A stretch of DNA of 14,105 nucleotides from JAGLCW01 sp964422555 (GTDB taxonomy: Bacteria; Caldisericota; Caldisericia; UBA6126). Below the pieces are notes generated by a model that saw only the letters and a program-made list of their open reading frames with translations, did not search any database and was not told where the DNA came from. Below, in pieces: positions 7,331 to 13,818 of the stretch (within the stretch, counting starts at the first letter, position 1; the number at the start of each line of letters is the position of its first letter). The stretch is taken from the NCBI GenBank assembly GCA_964422555.1, contig CAYRBR010000041.1, positions 1 to 14,105 of the forward strand, read 5' to 3'. Position numbers and translations under genes: made by a program.

Positions 7331-8881
7331 TTAAAAGATACTTTCGGTATATTCACCATATTCGTTTCGAAGAATATTGGTAATTTCTTCTAGCGTGGCA
7401 TATTCTTTAACTGCATCAATAATGGGTTGCATTAAATTATCACCTTGTTTCACTGCTGCTTCAATGTTGCGAAGGCGTTGTTCTACATTGGTGTTGTTTC
7501 TAGTATTTTTGATGTTATGTAGCTTGGTAATTTGTTCGTTTTCGTTTTTCGGATCTACTTTTAGGAGTTTAATGTCGGGTTGAGCTTCTTCCTGGAAGCA
7601 ATTTACACCTACTAGTTTGTCTACTTTCGCTTCCAAATTCTGTTGAAGAGTATACGCACTGTCTTGAATTTCTTTTTGTACGTAACCCGATTCAATTGCC
7701 TGTACCATGCCACCCATTTGGTCAATTTTTTCCAGGTATTTTTCTACCTCAGTGCACATTTCTTTGGTTTTTGCTTCGATGTAGTAGGAGCCACCCAATG
7801 GGTCGGTTGTATTGGGTACATTGCTTTCATATCCCAGAATTTGTTGGGTTCGCAAAGCAATTTTTACTGCTTTTTCGGTGGGAAGGCTAAGGGCTTCGTC
7901 GTAGGAATTGGTGTGCAGCGATTGGGTTCCACCCAGTACTGCTGAAAGAGCTTCCAGTGTTACGCGAATGATATTGTTTTCGGGTTGCTGTGCGGTAAGG
8001 GAGGCACCGGAAGTTTGGGTATGGAAGCGCATTCGCTTTGATTTGTCGCTGGTGCTGTGAAAGCGATTGGTAATAATATTTGACCACAACCATCGGGCTG
8101 CGCGGAATTTAGCAATTTCTTCAAAGAAGTCCATACTGGAGTTGAAGAAGAAGGATAATCGAGGGGCAAATTGGTCGATATGCAAGCCAGATTCAATAGC
8201 TAATTTTACATATTCGATGCCATTGGCAAGTGTGAATGCCAATTCCTGCACCGCATTGGATCCTGCTTCTCGAATATGATACCCACTAATGCTAATGGTA
8301 TTCCACTTGGGCATATTTTTGGAGCAGTACTGAAAGATATCTACAATGAGTTTTAAGGAAGGTTTGGGCGGAAATATATAGGTACCTCGGGCTACGTATT
8401 CTTTCAGTACATCGTTTTGGGTGGTGCCACGAATGGTGTCAAGAGGTAAACCCCGTTTTTCTGCCAGCGCAATGTACATGGCTAGTACAACAATGGCAGT
8501 AGAGTTAATAGTCATGGAAGTACTAATGTTTTCGATGGGAATTTCCCGAAATAAATCTTCCATATCGGCAAGGGTGTCAATGGAGACTCCTACTTTTCCT
8601 ACCTCTCCTTTGCACATGGGGTTGTCGGAGTCGTACCCCAACTGGGTGGGAAGGTCGAAGGCTACACTTAAGCCGGTTTGTCCTTGCTCTAAAAGATATT
8701 TAAAACGTTTGTTGGTTTCGATTGAGGTTCCAAAGCCAGCGTATTGTCGCATTGTCCACAAACGCTGTGTATACATGGAACCATACACACCTCTTGTGTA
8801 GGGAGGTTTTCCTGGTACACCAATGTCACGATCAAAATTAATATTTTCGATATCTGCTGGAGAATACATGTCTTTTTTCAT
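7331..8881 (-). CDS. Methylmalonyl-CoA mutase, catalytic (N-terminal) subunit
   Basis: This 516-aa TIM-barrel subunit of adenosylcobalamin-dependent mutase interconverts (R)-methylmalonyl-CoA and succinyl-CoA. The residues that define substrate are those of true methylmalonyl-CoA mutase. RQYAGF supplies Tyr47 (Tyr89 in the Propionibacterium enzyme; Phe in isobutyryl-CoA mutase). AR-GTYIFPP supplies Arg165 (Arg207; Gln in isobutyryl-CoA mutase). Others also align: Arg40, Thr43, Arg45, Gln155, Asn194, Tyr201-His202, Arg241 and Ser243. A small oddity is Gly-Ser-Met-Tyr (34-37) where most members have Pro-Thr-Met-Tyr. The B12 domain is on the next gene. This is the first gene of the leftward operon; AAGG about 10 bases upstream is a modest ribosome binding site. 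The protein is full length, with the usual short tail for the split form. Confidence 0.96.
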   Translation of the reverse strand: MKKDMYSPADIENINFDRDIGVPGKPPYTRGVYGSMYTQRLWTMRQYAGFGTSIETNKRFKYLLEQGQTGLSVAFDLPTQLGYDSDNPMCKGEVGKVGVSIDTLADMEDLFREIPIENISTSMTINSTAIVVLAMYIALAEKRGLPLDTIRGTTQNDVLKEYVARGTYIFPPKPSLKLIVDIFQYCSKNMPKWNTISISGYHIREAGSNAVQELAFTLANGIEYVKLAIESGLHIDQFAPRLSFFFNSSMDFFEEIAKFRAARWLWSNIITNRFHSTSDKSKRMRFHTQTSGASLTAQQPENNIIRVTLEALSAVLGGTQSLHTNSYDEALSLPTEKAVKIALRTQQILGYESNVPNTTDPLGGSYYIEAKTKEMCTEVEKYLEKIDQMGGMVQAIESGYVQKEIQDSAYTLQQNLEAKVDKLVGVNCFQEEAQPDIKLLKVDPKNENEQITKLHNIKNTRNNTNVEQRLRNIEAAVKQGDNLMQPIIDAVKEYATLEEITNILRNEYGEYTESIF

Positions 8882-9003
8882 ATCATTAAAACCTTACAAC
8901 TTGAATTTTGCTATATTTATATCAGAATAAGTTTGTTTCACAAAATAATTACACTGGTGTTTATGTTGCACTGGTTATCAATTTGAATGCAACAGGAGCG
9001 ACT
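8882..9003. promoter_or_regulatory. Divergent promoter region of the two methylmalonyl-CoA operons
   Basis: This 122-base region separates the mutase operon (left) from the cobO operon (right) and must hold both promoters unless each is read from further away. A usable minus-strand promoter is TTGTGA (8938-8943) with TATAAA (8916-8921), spaced 16, giving a leader of about 27 bases. On the plus strand TTCACA (8937-8942, 5 of 6 to the -35 consensus) overlaps the minus -35, but its -10 near 8959-8965 is poor. The two -35 boxes would overlap, so the promoters may compete or be jointly controlled. The space is too short for a typical cobalamin riboswitch, and no B12 box was seen. Confidence 0.45.
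8964..8994 (+). promoter_or_regulatory. Inverted repeat abutting the cobO ribosome binding site
   Basis: TGTTGCA (8964-8970) and TGCAACA (8988-8994) are a perfect seven-base inverted repeat separated by 17 bases. The right arm touches the AGGAG (8994-8998) that serves the cobO ATG at 9004. It could be an RNA hairpin that affects ribosome access, or a DNA operator for a dimeric regulator placed between the two promoters. Both readings are inferences. Confidence 0.35.
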
Positions 9004-9519
9004 ATGAGCAAAGGTTTTGTGTTAGTTTATACTGGAAAAGGAAAAGGGAAGACAACCGCTGCCTTGGGATCTGCCCTTCGAGCATACGGTAGAGGAATGA
9101 GAGTGGCCGTTTTTTACTTCCTTAAAGATGCTAATCAGGGTGAGATATCTGTCATGAAACAGCTGGATGGGTTCGATTATTTCATATATGGCACCGGACG
9201 ATTTATTGATTTCGAGAATATACTGCCCAGTGACCTGGAACCCATTCGTAACGGGTTAATAAAGCTGCAGGAAGTGTTGCAGAAACAAGAGTATGATATG
9301 ATTGTGTTGGATGAAATACTGATTGCTTTGTATTATGGGTTGATTGAAACCAACGAGTTGTTATCCATTCTGGACACTCGAAACGGTACTCATATTATAC
9401 TTACAGGCAGAAATGCTTCTAATGAAGTTTTAGAAATAGCCGATATTGCCAGTGAAGTTGAGAAACTGAAACATCATTTTGACAACGGTATTGACTGCAT
9501 GGAAGGGATAGAATACTAA
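9004..9519 (+). CDS. cobO: Corrinoid ATP adenosyltransferase, CobO/BtuR family
   Basis: This 171-aa enzyme transfers the adenosyl group of ATP to cob(I)alamin or a cobinamide precursor, making the adenosylcobalamin needed by the mutase encoded divergently. The P-loop is TGKGKGKTT (residues 10-18), typical of the CobA/CobO/BtuR family. Later family features are VLDEILIAL, LTGRNAS and the terminal KHHFDNG-x-x-x-x-EGIE. The start is set at 9004 (MSKGFVLVY) because AGGAG lies 5 bases upstream and the family begins here. An in-frame ATG at 8908 would add 32 unrelated residues that run through the promoter region. The stop overlaps the next start (TAATG), so translation of the S-component gene is probably coupled. 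It is distinct from PduO-type adenosyltransferases. Confidence 0.93.
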   Translation: MSKGFVLVYTGKGKGKTTAALGSALRAYGRGMRVAVFYFLKDANQGEISVMKQLDGFDYFIYGTGRFIDFENILPSDLEPIRNGLIKLQEVLQKQEYDMIVLDEILIALYYGLIETNELLSILDTRNGTHIILTGRNASNEVLEIADIASEVEKLKHHFDNGIDCMEGIEY

Positions 9520-10073
9520 TGAGTTCTGTACGAAGAATTGTAGTGGCTTCTCTTTTTATTGCGATAAGTGTGGTGGTAGGGAAAGCTCTGGAAACCGTAC
9601 CAAACGTAGAACTTATAAGCTTTTCTGTTTGGATGTCAGCGTATGTGTTGGACCGAAAGTATAGCACGGTCGTTGGTGTAATTAGTTTTACAGTTTTTTC
9701 TTTACTGTCTCCGTATGGTGCTGCTCCTTTACCTTTACTTGTTGCACAGGCAATTGGTGGTGGATTAATCGGATTCTTGGGAGGATGGTTTGTGAAGGGT
9801 TCCAAAGTGGATCTCTCTAAATCGACTTTTCCATTCCATATAATTATGAAGTACTTGGTGTTTGGAGTACTTATTACTTTTGTGTATGATGTGCTTACAA
9901 ATATAGGTGGTTTTGTTTCATTTGCTGAAAACAGTAGTACACTACTACTGTATCTTATTGGTGGTTTATCATTTGCATTGGTTCATATTATTAGTAATGG
10001 AATCATATTCATGATATTAACACCGCTTATGCAGAGAACATTAGATCAAATACATTACTTAAAAAGGAATTGA
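9519..10073 (+). CDS. ECF transporter S component, probable corrinoid or precursor uptake
   Basis: This 184-aa integral membrane protein has about six predicted helices: near residues 5-24, 32-46, 48-64, 70-92, 108-130 and 142-170. That is the size and layout of ECF-type S components, the substrate-binding subunits of group II vitamin uptake systems. Typical features are PNVELI after helix 1, a Gly-rich AQAIGGGLIGFLGG, and the YDVLTNIGG segment. The energising module (EcfA, EcfA', EcfT) is not in the window and would have to be shared from elsewhere, as is common for group II. Its place between cobO and the decarboxylase genes, with one-base overlap on the left and a one-base gap on the right, suggests a substrate tied to this pathway. 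A cobamide, cobinamide or lower-ligand precursor is the first guess, biotin the second. It lacks obvious BioY identity. Substrate is inference. Confidence 0.78.
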   Translation: MSSVRRIVVASLFIAISVVVGKALETVPNVELISFSVWMSAYVLDRKYSTVVGVISFTVFSLLSPYGAAPLPLLVAQAIGGGLIGFLGGWFVKGSKVDLSKSTFPFHIIMKYLVFGVLITFVYDVLTNIGGFVSFAENSSTLLLYLIGGLSFALVHIISNGIIFMILTPLMQRTLDQIHYLKRN

Positions 10074-10074
10074 T

Positions 10075-11619
10075 ATGTGGATTCAAAAAGTAATTGAAGA
10101 ATTGAAGAAAATGATAGAATTAGCCCATATTGGTGGGGGAAAAGAGAAGATAAATAAACAACATATGAAGGGTAAAATGACAGCACGAGAACGAATTGAT
10201 GTACTTCTTGATGCAGGTACGTTTAACGAAATTGGGTCGTTTGTGAAATCAAAGAATAATGGTTTTCGAAAGCAACCCAACGAGTGCCTTGGAGATGGTG
10301 TTGTAACAGGATATGGGAAAGTGAATGGGGTGTTGGTATATGTCATATCACAGGATTTTACTGTAGCAGGAGGCTCTCTGGGTGAAAGCCATGCGCTGAA
10401 AATATGTAATTTAATGGATATGGCCATGGATAACAAAGCTCCAGTTATCTCTATTAACGATAGTGGTGGTGCTCGTATTGAAGAAGGTGTTCATTCCTTA
10501 AGCGGGTACAGTGAAATATTCCTTCGAAATACTCTGGCTTCGGGTGTGATTCCACAAATCTCTGTTATTTTGGGCAGTTGTGCTGGTGGAGCTTGTTACT
10601 CTCCTGGTATATGCGACTTTATATTTATGACAGAAAAAACAAGCCAAATGTTCATTACTGGTCCCCGGGTGGTAAAAACAGTAACGGGTGTCAGTTCTTC
10701 ACTGGAAGATTTGGGTGGTTCTGATATTCACTCAAAAACTAGTGGTGTAGTACATTTTGTCTATCCTGATGATGAAACTTGTTTGGGTGGTGTGAAAGAT
10801 CTTCTTAGCTATTTACCCAAAAATTACACAGAAAAACCACCTGAAAACCATGTTCGATTGCACACTTCATGCAACGGATTGGATGAAATTGTACCGGATA
10901 ATCAGAAGAAAGTTTACGATATTAAAAAAGTAATTGACAAAATTGTGGACAAAGACAGTTTTCTGGAAGTGCATAAAAATTATGCCCAGAATATTGTGGT
11001 AGGTTTTTCACGCTTAAATGGAAAACCCGTGGGAATTGTTGCCAACCAACCCTACCACCTTGGTGGAGCTATTGATATTAATGCTTCTGACAAAGCAGCT
11101 CGATTTGTACGTTTTTGCGATTGCTTCAATGTACCCCTGTTAACGCTGGTTGATGTAACCGGTTTCTTGCCAGGTATTGACCAGGAACAGGATGGAATAA
11201 TACGACATGGGGCCAAACTCTTATATGCTTTTTCAGAAGCTACTGTTCCCAAGGTTAGTTTAATATTGCGTAAAGCATATGGTGGGGCTTACATTGCCAT
11301 GAATAGTAAAAAACTGGGAGCTGATGTAGTGTTTGCTTGGCCTATTGCACAGGTTGCTGTAATGGGTGCAGAAGGAGCTGTCGATATTATTTTCCGCAAG
11401 GAGATTAAGAAAAGTTCAGACCCTGTAGCTACGAGAAATCAGTATATTGAAGAATATAAGAAAGAGTTTATGAACCCGTATGTTGCTTCGGCAAATGGTT
11501 TTGTGGATGAGATTATTTTACCGGAAGTTACCAGAAAGAAACTAATTGATGCCTTTGAAATGCTAAAAGACAAGGATACTACAATTCCTGGTAAGAAACA
11601 TGGTAACATTCCACTGTAA
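10075..11619 (+). CDS. mmdA: Methylmalonyl-CoA decarboxylase alpha / propionyl-CoA carboxylase beta-type carboxyltransferase
   Basis: This 514-aa acyl-CoA carboxyltransferase of the crotonase fold moves a carboxyl group between methylmalonyl-CoA/propionyl-CoA and biotin on its carrier. Two halves are visible. The N-half has the oxyanion-forming DSGGARIEEG (129-138) and SCAGGACYSP (168-177), followed by FITGPRVVKTVTG. The C-half has DVTGFLPGIDQEQDGIIRHG, RKAYGGAYIAMNSKKLGAD and WPIAQVAVMGAEGA. AYGGAYIAM and the GKKHGNIPL end are usual in MmdA and related propionyl-CoA enzymes. AAGGAA 5 bases before the ATG supports the start. Whether the complex works as a Na+-pumping decarboxylase, a transcarboxylase or an ATP-dependent carboxylase depends on a partner absent from this window (MmdB, a 5S-type subunit or biotin carboxylase). 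The other two small subunits follow directly. Confidence 0.92.
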   Translation: MWIQKVIEELKKMIELAHIGGGKEKINKQHMKGKMTARERIDVLLDAGTFNEIGSFVKSKNNGFRKQPNECLGDGVVTGYGKVNGVLVYVISQDFTVAGGSLGESHALKICNLMDMAMDNKAPVISINDSGGARIEEGVHSLSGYSEIFLRNTLASGVIPQISVILGSCAGGACYSPGICDFIFMTEKTSQMFITGPRVVKTVTGVSSSLEDLGGSDIHSKTSGVVHFVYPDDETCLGGVKDLLSYLPKNYTEKPPENHVRLHTSCNGLDEIVPDNQKKVYDIKKVIDKIVDKDSFLEVHKNYAQNIVVGFSRLNGKPVGIVANQPYHLGGAIDINASDKAARFVRFCDCFNVPLLTLVDVTGFLPGIDQEQDGIIRHGAKLLYAFSEATVPKVSLILRKAYGGAYIAMNSKKLGADVVFAWPIAQVAVMGAEGAVDIIFRKEIKKSSDPVATRNQYIEEYKKEFMNPYVASANGFVDEIILPEVTRKKLIDAFEMLKDKDTTIPGKKHGNIPL

Positions 11620-11645
11620 TGTCTACTGTAAAGGAAGTGCACAAA

Positions 11646-11891
11646 ATGGATGAATCTGCAAAAATAACTGCAAAATTGCCATACAAGGCTTTTTCTTTAG
11701 ATACCGACAAAGAAAGGGAGTTAAGAAGCACGGATGGTGCAATTGCTTCTCCTGCATCTATAACGGATTTGGACAAAGTGCTTTTAGCAGCGATTGTTGC
11801 CTATAAACTGCAATTACCGAATACGAAACTTATTCCTGCCGATGAGTTACTGCAATCGGTTGGAATACTACAAACGGGAGACTTCTCATGA
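11646..11891 (+). CDS. Small unrecognised subunit between carboxyltransferase and biotin carrier (MmdD/E-like position)
   Basis: This 81-aa protein is without a recognised domain. It sits where decarboxylase operons encode the delta (OadG/MmdD) or epsilon subunit, and its central segment DLDKVLLAAIVAYKLQL recalls the short Ala-rich helix seen near the C-terminus of such subunits. Unlike OadG/MmdD it has no N-terminal membrane helix; the N-terminus is polar. An assembly or bridging role between MmdA and the biotin carrier is inferred from position. The start at 11646 is preferred because AAGGAAG lies 8 bases upstream. An ATG at 11619, overlapping the mmdA stop (TAATG), would give 90 aa but has no ribosome binding site and would rely on coupling. 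The gene overlaps the next one by ATGA. Confidence 0.7.
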   Translation: MDESAKITAKLPYKAFSLDTDKERELRSTDGAIASPASITDLDKVLLAAIVAYKLQLPNTKLIPADELLQSVGILQTGDFS

Positions 11892-12229
11892 TGTACATTG
11901 TAGAATTGAATGGTAAAAAATATAGCGTAGATGTAAATGAAGCTGCAGTTCATTTGCTTGGATTTGCAGATGATTCTACTTTACCACCAGCAACCGTACA
12001 AGATGATGAACACCATACTTTTGTTCGAGCCCCTATGTATGGAGTGATTTCTAAAATTGAAAAAAAACCTGGTGCTTCGGTAAAAAAGGGCGATCTGTTA
12101 CTCATTCTTGAAGCGATGAAAATGGAGAATGAAATTGTTTCTCCCATTAATGGGAAGATAGCAGAAATTCGAGTTACTCCGGGAACCACTGCTCCTAAAA
12201 ATTCGGTTTTGGTTGTTATTAAGCACTAG
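11888..12229 (+). CDS. mmdC: Biotin carboxyl carrier protein (decarboxylase gamma type)
   Basis: This 113-aa biotin carrier of the complex has its biotinylation motif EAMKMEN at residues 75-81, with Lys78 the target lysine, 35 residues from the C-terminus as in classical carriers. The lipoyl/biotinyl fold spans about 46-112 (APMYGVISKIEKKPGASVKKGD ... VSPINGKIAEI ... NSVLVVIKH, with gaps). The N-terminal 30 residues (YIVELNGKKYSVDV) resemble the beta-strand start seen in MmdC/OadA-type carriers. The linker between them is short and not the long Ala/Pro-rich hinge of many MmdC proteins. Two adjacent ATGs start it; CGGGAG 7 bases upstream supports the first. It overlaps the preceding gene by four bases (ATGA). 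Confidence 0.93.
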   Translation: MMYIVELNGKKYSVDVNEAAVHLLGFADDSTLPPATVQDDEHHTFVRAPMYGVISKIEKKPGASVKKGDLLLILEAMKMENEIVSPINGKIAEIRVTPGTTAPKNSVLVVIKH

Positions 12230-12238
12230 GAAGTTACT

Positions 12239-13756
12239 TTGTTCCGGAATGTACGCAATAGGAATGGATGGATGAGACTAAAACGTTTGGTTGCTTTCGT
12301 TCTGGTGTTTGCCTGCGTTGGTTTATTACTGAGTGTTCCTTCTGTATCTTTTTCAAAACCTTCCCGGAATTACTTTTTAGGAGTATTCCCACCTGGTAAC
12401 CCAATGGATGGGTATGGATCGGCTATTCAACTTGGAATTACACGTCCACGATTGATTCTTTCGTGGAATATGTTTGAACCTTCTAAAGGAATGTACAATT
12501 TTGAGTTGTATGATAAACACTTATCTGTTCTTCATGAAGCAGGCATGAACCCTATAATGACTGTCAAATGTGATTCAGAATGGGGAACAATTAATGATAG
12601 CAGCGATCCCTCTTCTTCTGCTCCACCCATACAAATGAACGATTACATACACTTTTTAGAAACATTTGTTTCTAGGTATTGTACGAAAGTGCAATACTGG
12701 CAAATTGAAAACGAAGTATTCTCATATAACAAATACTGGAATGGATCTTCGGACGACTATATCCTTCTTCTACAAACTGCCTATACCACAATAAAAAAGT
12801 GTGACCCTTCTGCGAAAGTTGTTCTGCAAGGATTTGCACACCAGATGTTTCTGGAAGTGGAAGCAGGAAATGTAGAAGCTATAGAAATTTTCGATTCTTT
12901 TTTGAACCAGAATGAATATTACGATGTGATTGATTTTCATCAATCTTATGCCCCCGCAAGCGTTCCAACTATTCTGGATCGGTTACACAAAGAGATGTCT
13001 GAGCGTGGATTTTCAAAGGAAATTATTAGTACGGAGGCAGGCGATTTAGATTTACGTTTGTTTGGACAACATTTTATGCACATGGAAGACAATTCGATTC
13101 CTGCTGTTCCAATTGTTGAAGAGTTACTAGCTATACCTGCTTTGCAGGATATATTGCGCGAAATTTTGGTGGATGGCATTACAGAAGAGGAACGTATTGA
13201 ATTTGCAATCTTTCTTTCTGATAACCCCCAAACGCGACCCATTTTAGAACGGTATCAGGCAGAGTGTCTTGTGAAACGTGTGCTATACACCTTTGGGGGT
13301 GGAGCAACTACTTTTAATCAGGTTGCTATGATAAACCAGAAGGAGAACCCTGTGGATTGGTTTTTTGCCATGATGGGGTTAATGGATAGCGAAGGCCACC
13401 ACAAGCCTTCCTATTACACTTTCAAAATGATATCCGAGGTATTGCATGGTGTGCAGGACATTCAAGAGATACCTTTACAAGAAGAAGTAAATTTACCTGG
13501 TACAGAAACGAATGGAACCGATTCTGCCGTGCAAAGGCTATTCAAACTTTCGTATGCCGATGCTCCAGCACAATATATTGCGTGGATTGCTAATTCCGAA
13601 GGTATGCTTAATTTATCCACCATGCTGCCTTCTACTGTAAAGGTAACTCATTTCATTACTAAGCGGGGAATGACGAATAAGGATGCACTGGAAGAGTGCA
13701 TTCAGTCTAGTGCTATAGCTATTAGCAATACACCCGTCTTAATTTCAGAATTCTAG
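12239..13756 (+). CDS. Secreted clan GH-A-like glycoside hydrolase, family unassigned
   Basis: This predicted secreted protein is up to 505 aa long. After a Sec-type signal (hydrophobic core about 18-33, likely cut near SVSFS) a TIM-barrel glycosidase layout follows. There is an N-terminal LGITRPRLILSWNMFEPSKG with the W-x-x-x-E-P-x-x-G pattern of clan GH-A. YWQIENEVF has Asn158-Glu159 as candidate acid/base, and IISTEAGD has Glu266 as candidate nucleophile. The general look is GH39/GH5-like, but the family and substrate cannot be named. Two starts are possible: TTG at 12239 with AGGAAG 5 bases upstream, overlapping the mmdC stop, or ATG at 12272 with AGGA 8 bases upstream, which gives a cleaner signal peptide (MRLKRLVAF). 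The 9-base gap from mmdC implies co-transcription with the propionate genes, an unusual partner. It has no lipobox of standard form. Confidence 0.78.
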   Translation: MFRNVRNRNGWMRLKRLVAFVLVFACVGLLLSVPSVSFSKPSRNYFLGVFPPGNPMDGYGSAIQLGITRPRLILSWNMFEPSKGMYNFELYDKHLSVLHEAGMNPIMTVKCDSEWGTINDSSDPSSSAPPIQMNDYIHFLETFVSRYCTKVQYWQIENEVFSYNKYWNGSSDDYILLLQTAYTTIKKCDPSAKVVLQGFAHQMFLEVEAGNVEAIEIFDSFLNQNEYYDVIDFHQSYAPASVPTILDRLHKEMSERGFSKEIISTEAGDLDLRLFGQHFMHMEDNSIPAVPIVEELLAIPALQDILREILVDGITEEERIEFAIFLSDNPQTRPILERYQAECLVKRVLYTFGGGATTFNQVAMINQKENPVDWFFAMMGLMDSEGHHKPSYYTFKMISEVLHGVQDIQEIPLQEEVNLPGTETNGTDSAVQRLFKLSYADAPAQYIAWIANSEGMLNLSTMLPSTVKVTHFITKRGMTNKDALEECIQSSAIAISNTPVLISEF

Positions 13757-13818
13757 CCTTTCGATTCATTCTAGATTCATTTCTGATTTTACTCTAGATT
13801 GCGAACTAGAGATAGCTT
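13757..13818. terminator. Weak hairpin in convergent intergenic region
   Basis: CTCTAG (13792-13797) and CTAGAG (13806-13811) can form a six-base-pair stem with an eight-base loop between the converging glycosidase and methyltransferase genes. A run of T follows at 13822-13827, but those bases encode the last Lys-Lys of the methyltransferase on the other strand. A terminator is possible, but the stem is AT-balanced and short. The rest of the region is AT-rich with several TCTAGA-like words and nothing else recognisable. Confidence 0.3.

Noticed and set aside
7331..8881. Isobutyryl- or ethylmalonyl-CoA mutase instead of methylmalonyl-CoA mutase
   Set aside because: Tyr47 and Arg165 (Tyr89 and Arg207 in the reference enzyme) are those of methylmalonyl-CoA mutase; the isobutyryl enzyme has Phe and Gln.
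5931..8881. Fused IcmF-type mutase-GTPase
   Set aside because: The GTPase, B12 domain and catalytic domain are on three separate genes with clear stops and starts.
8882..9003. Cobalamin riboswitch upstream of cobO
   Set aside because: The region is only 122 bases and shared with a divergent promoter; no B12 box or the expected multi-helix core could be seen.
8908..9003. N-terminal extension of cobO from an upstream ATG
   Set aside because: The added residues are not family-like and read through the promoter region; the ATG at 9004 has AGGAG at the right distance.
12239..12350. Lipobox in the glycosidase signal sequence (LVFAC)
   Set aside because: Phe at the position before Ala-Cys and the long hydrophobic stretch after the Cys do not fit a lipoprotein signal; a normal Sec signal fits better.
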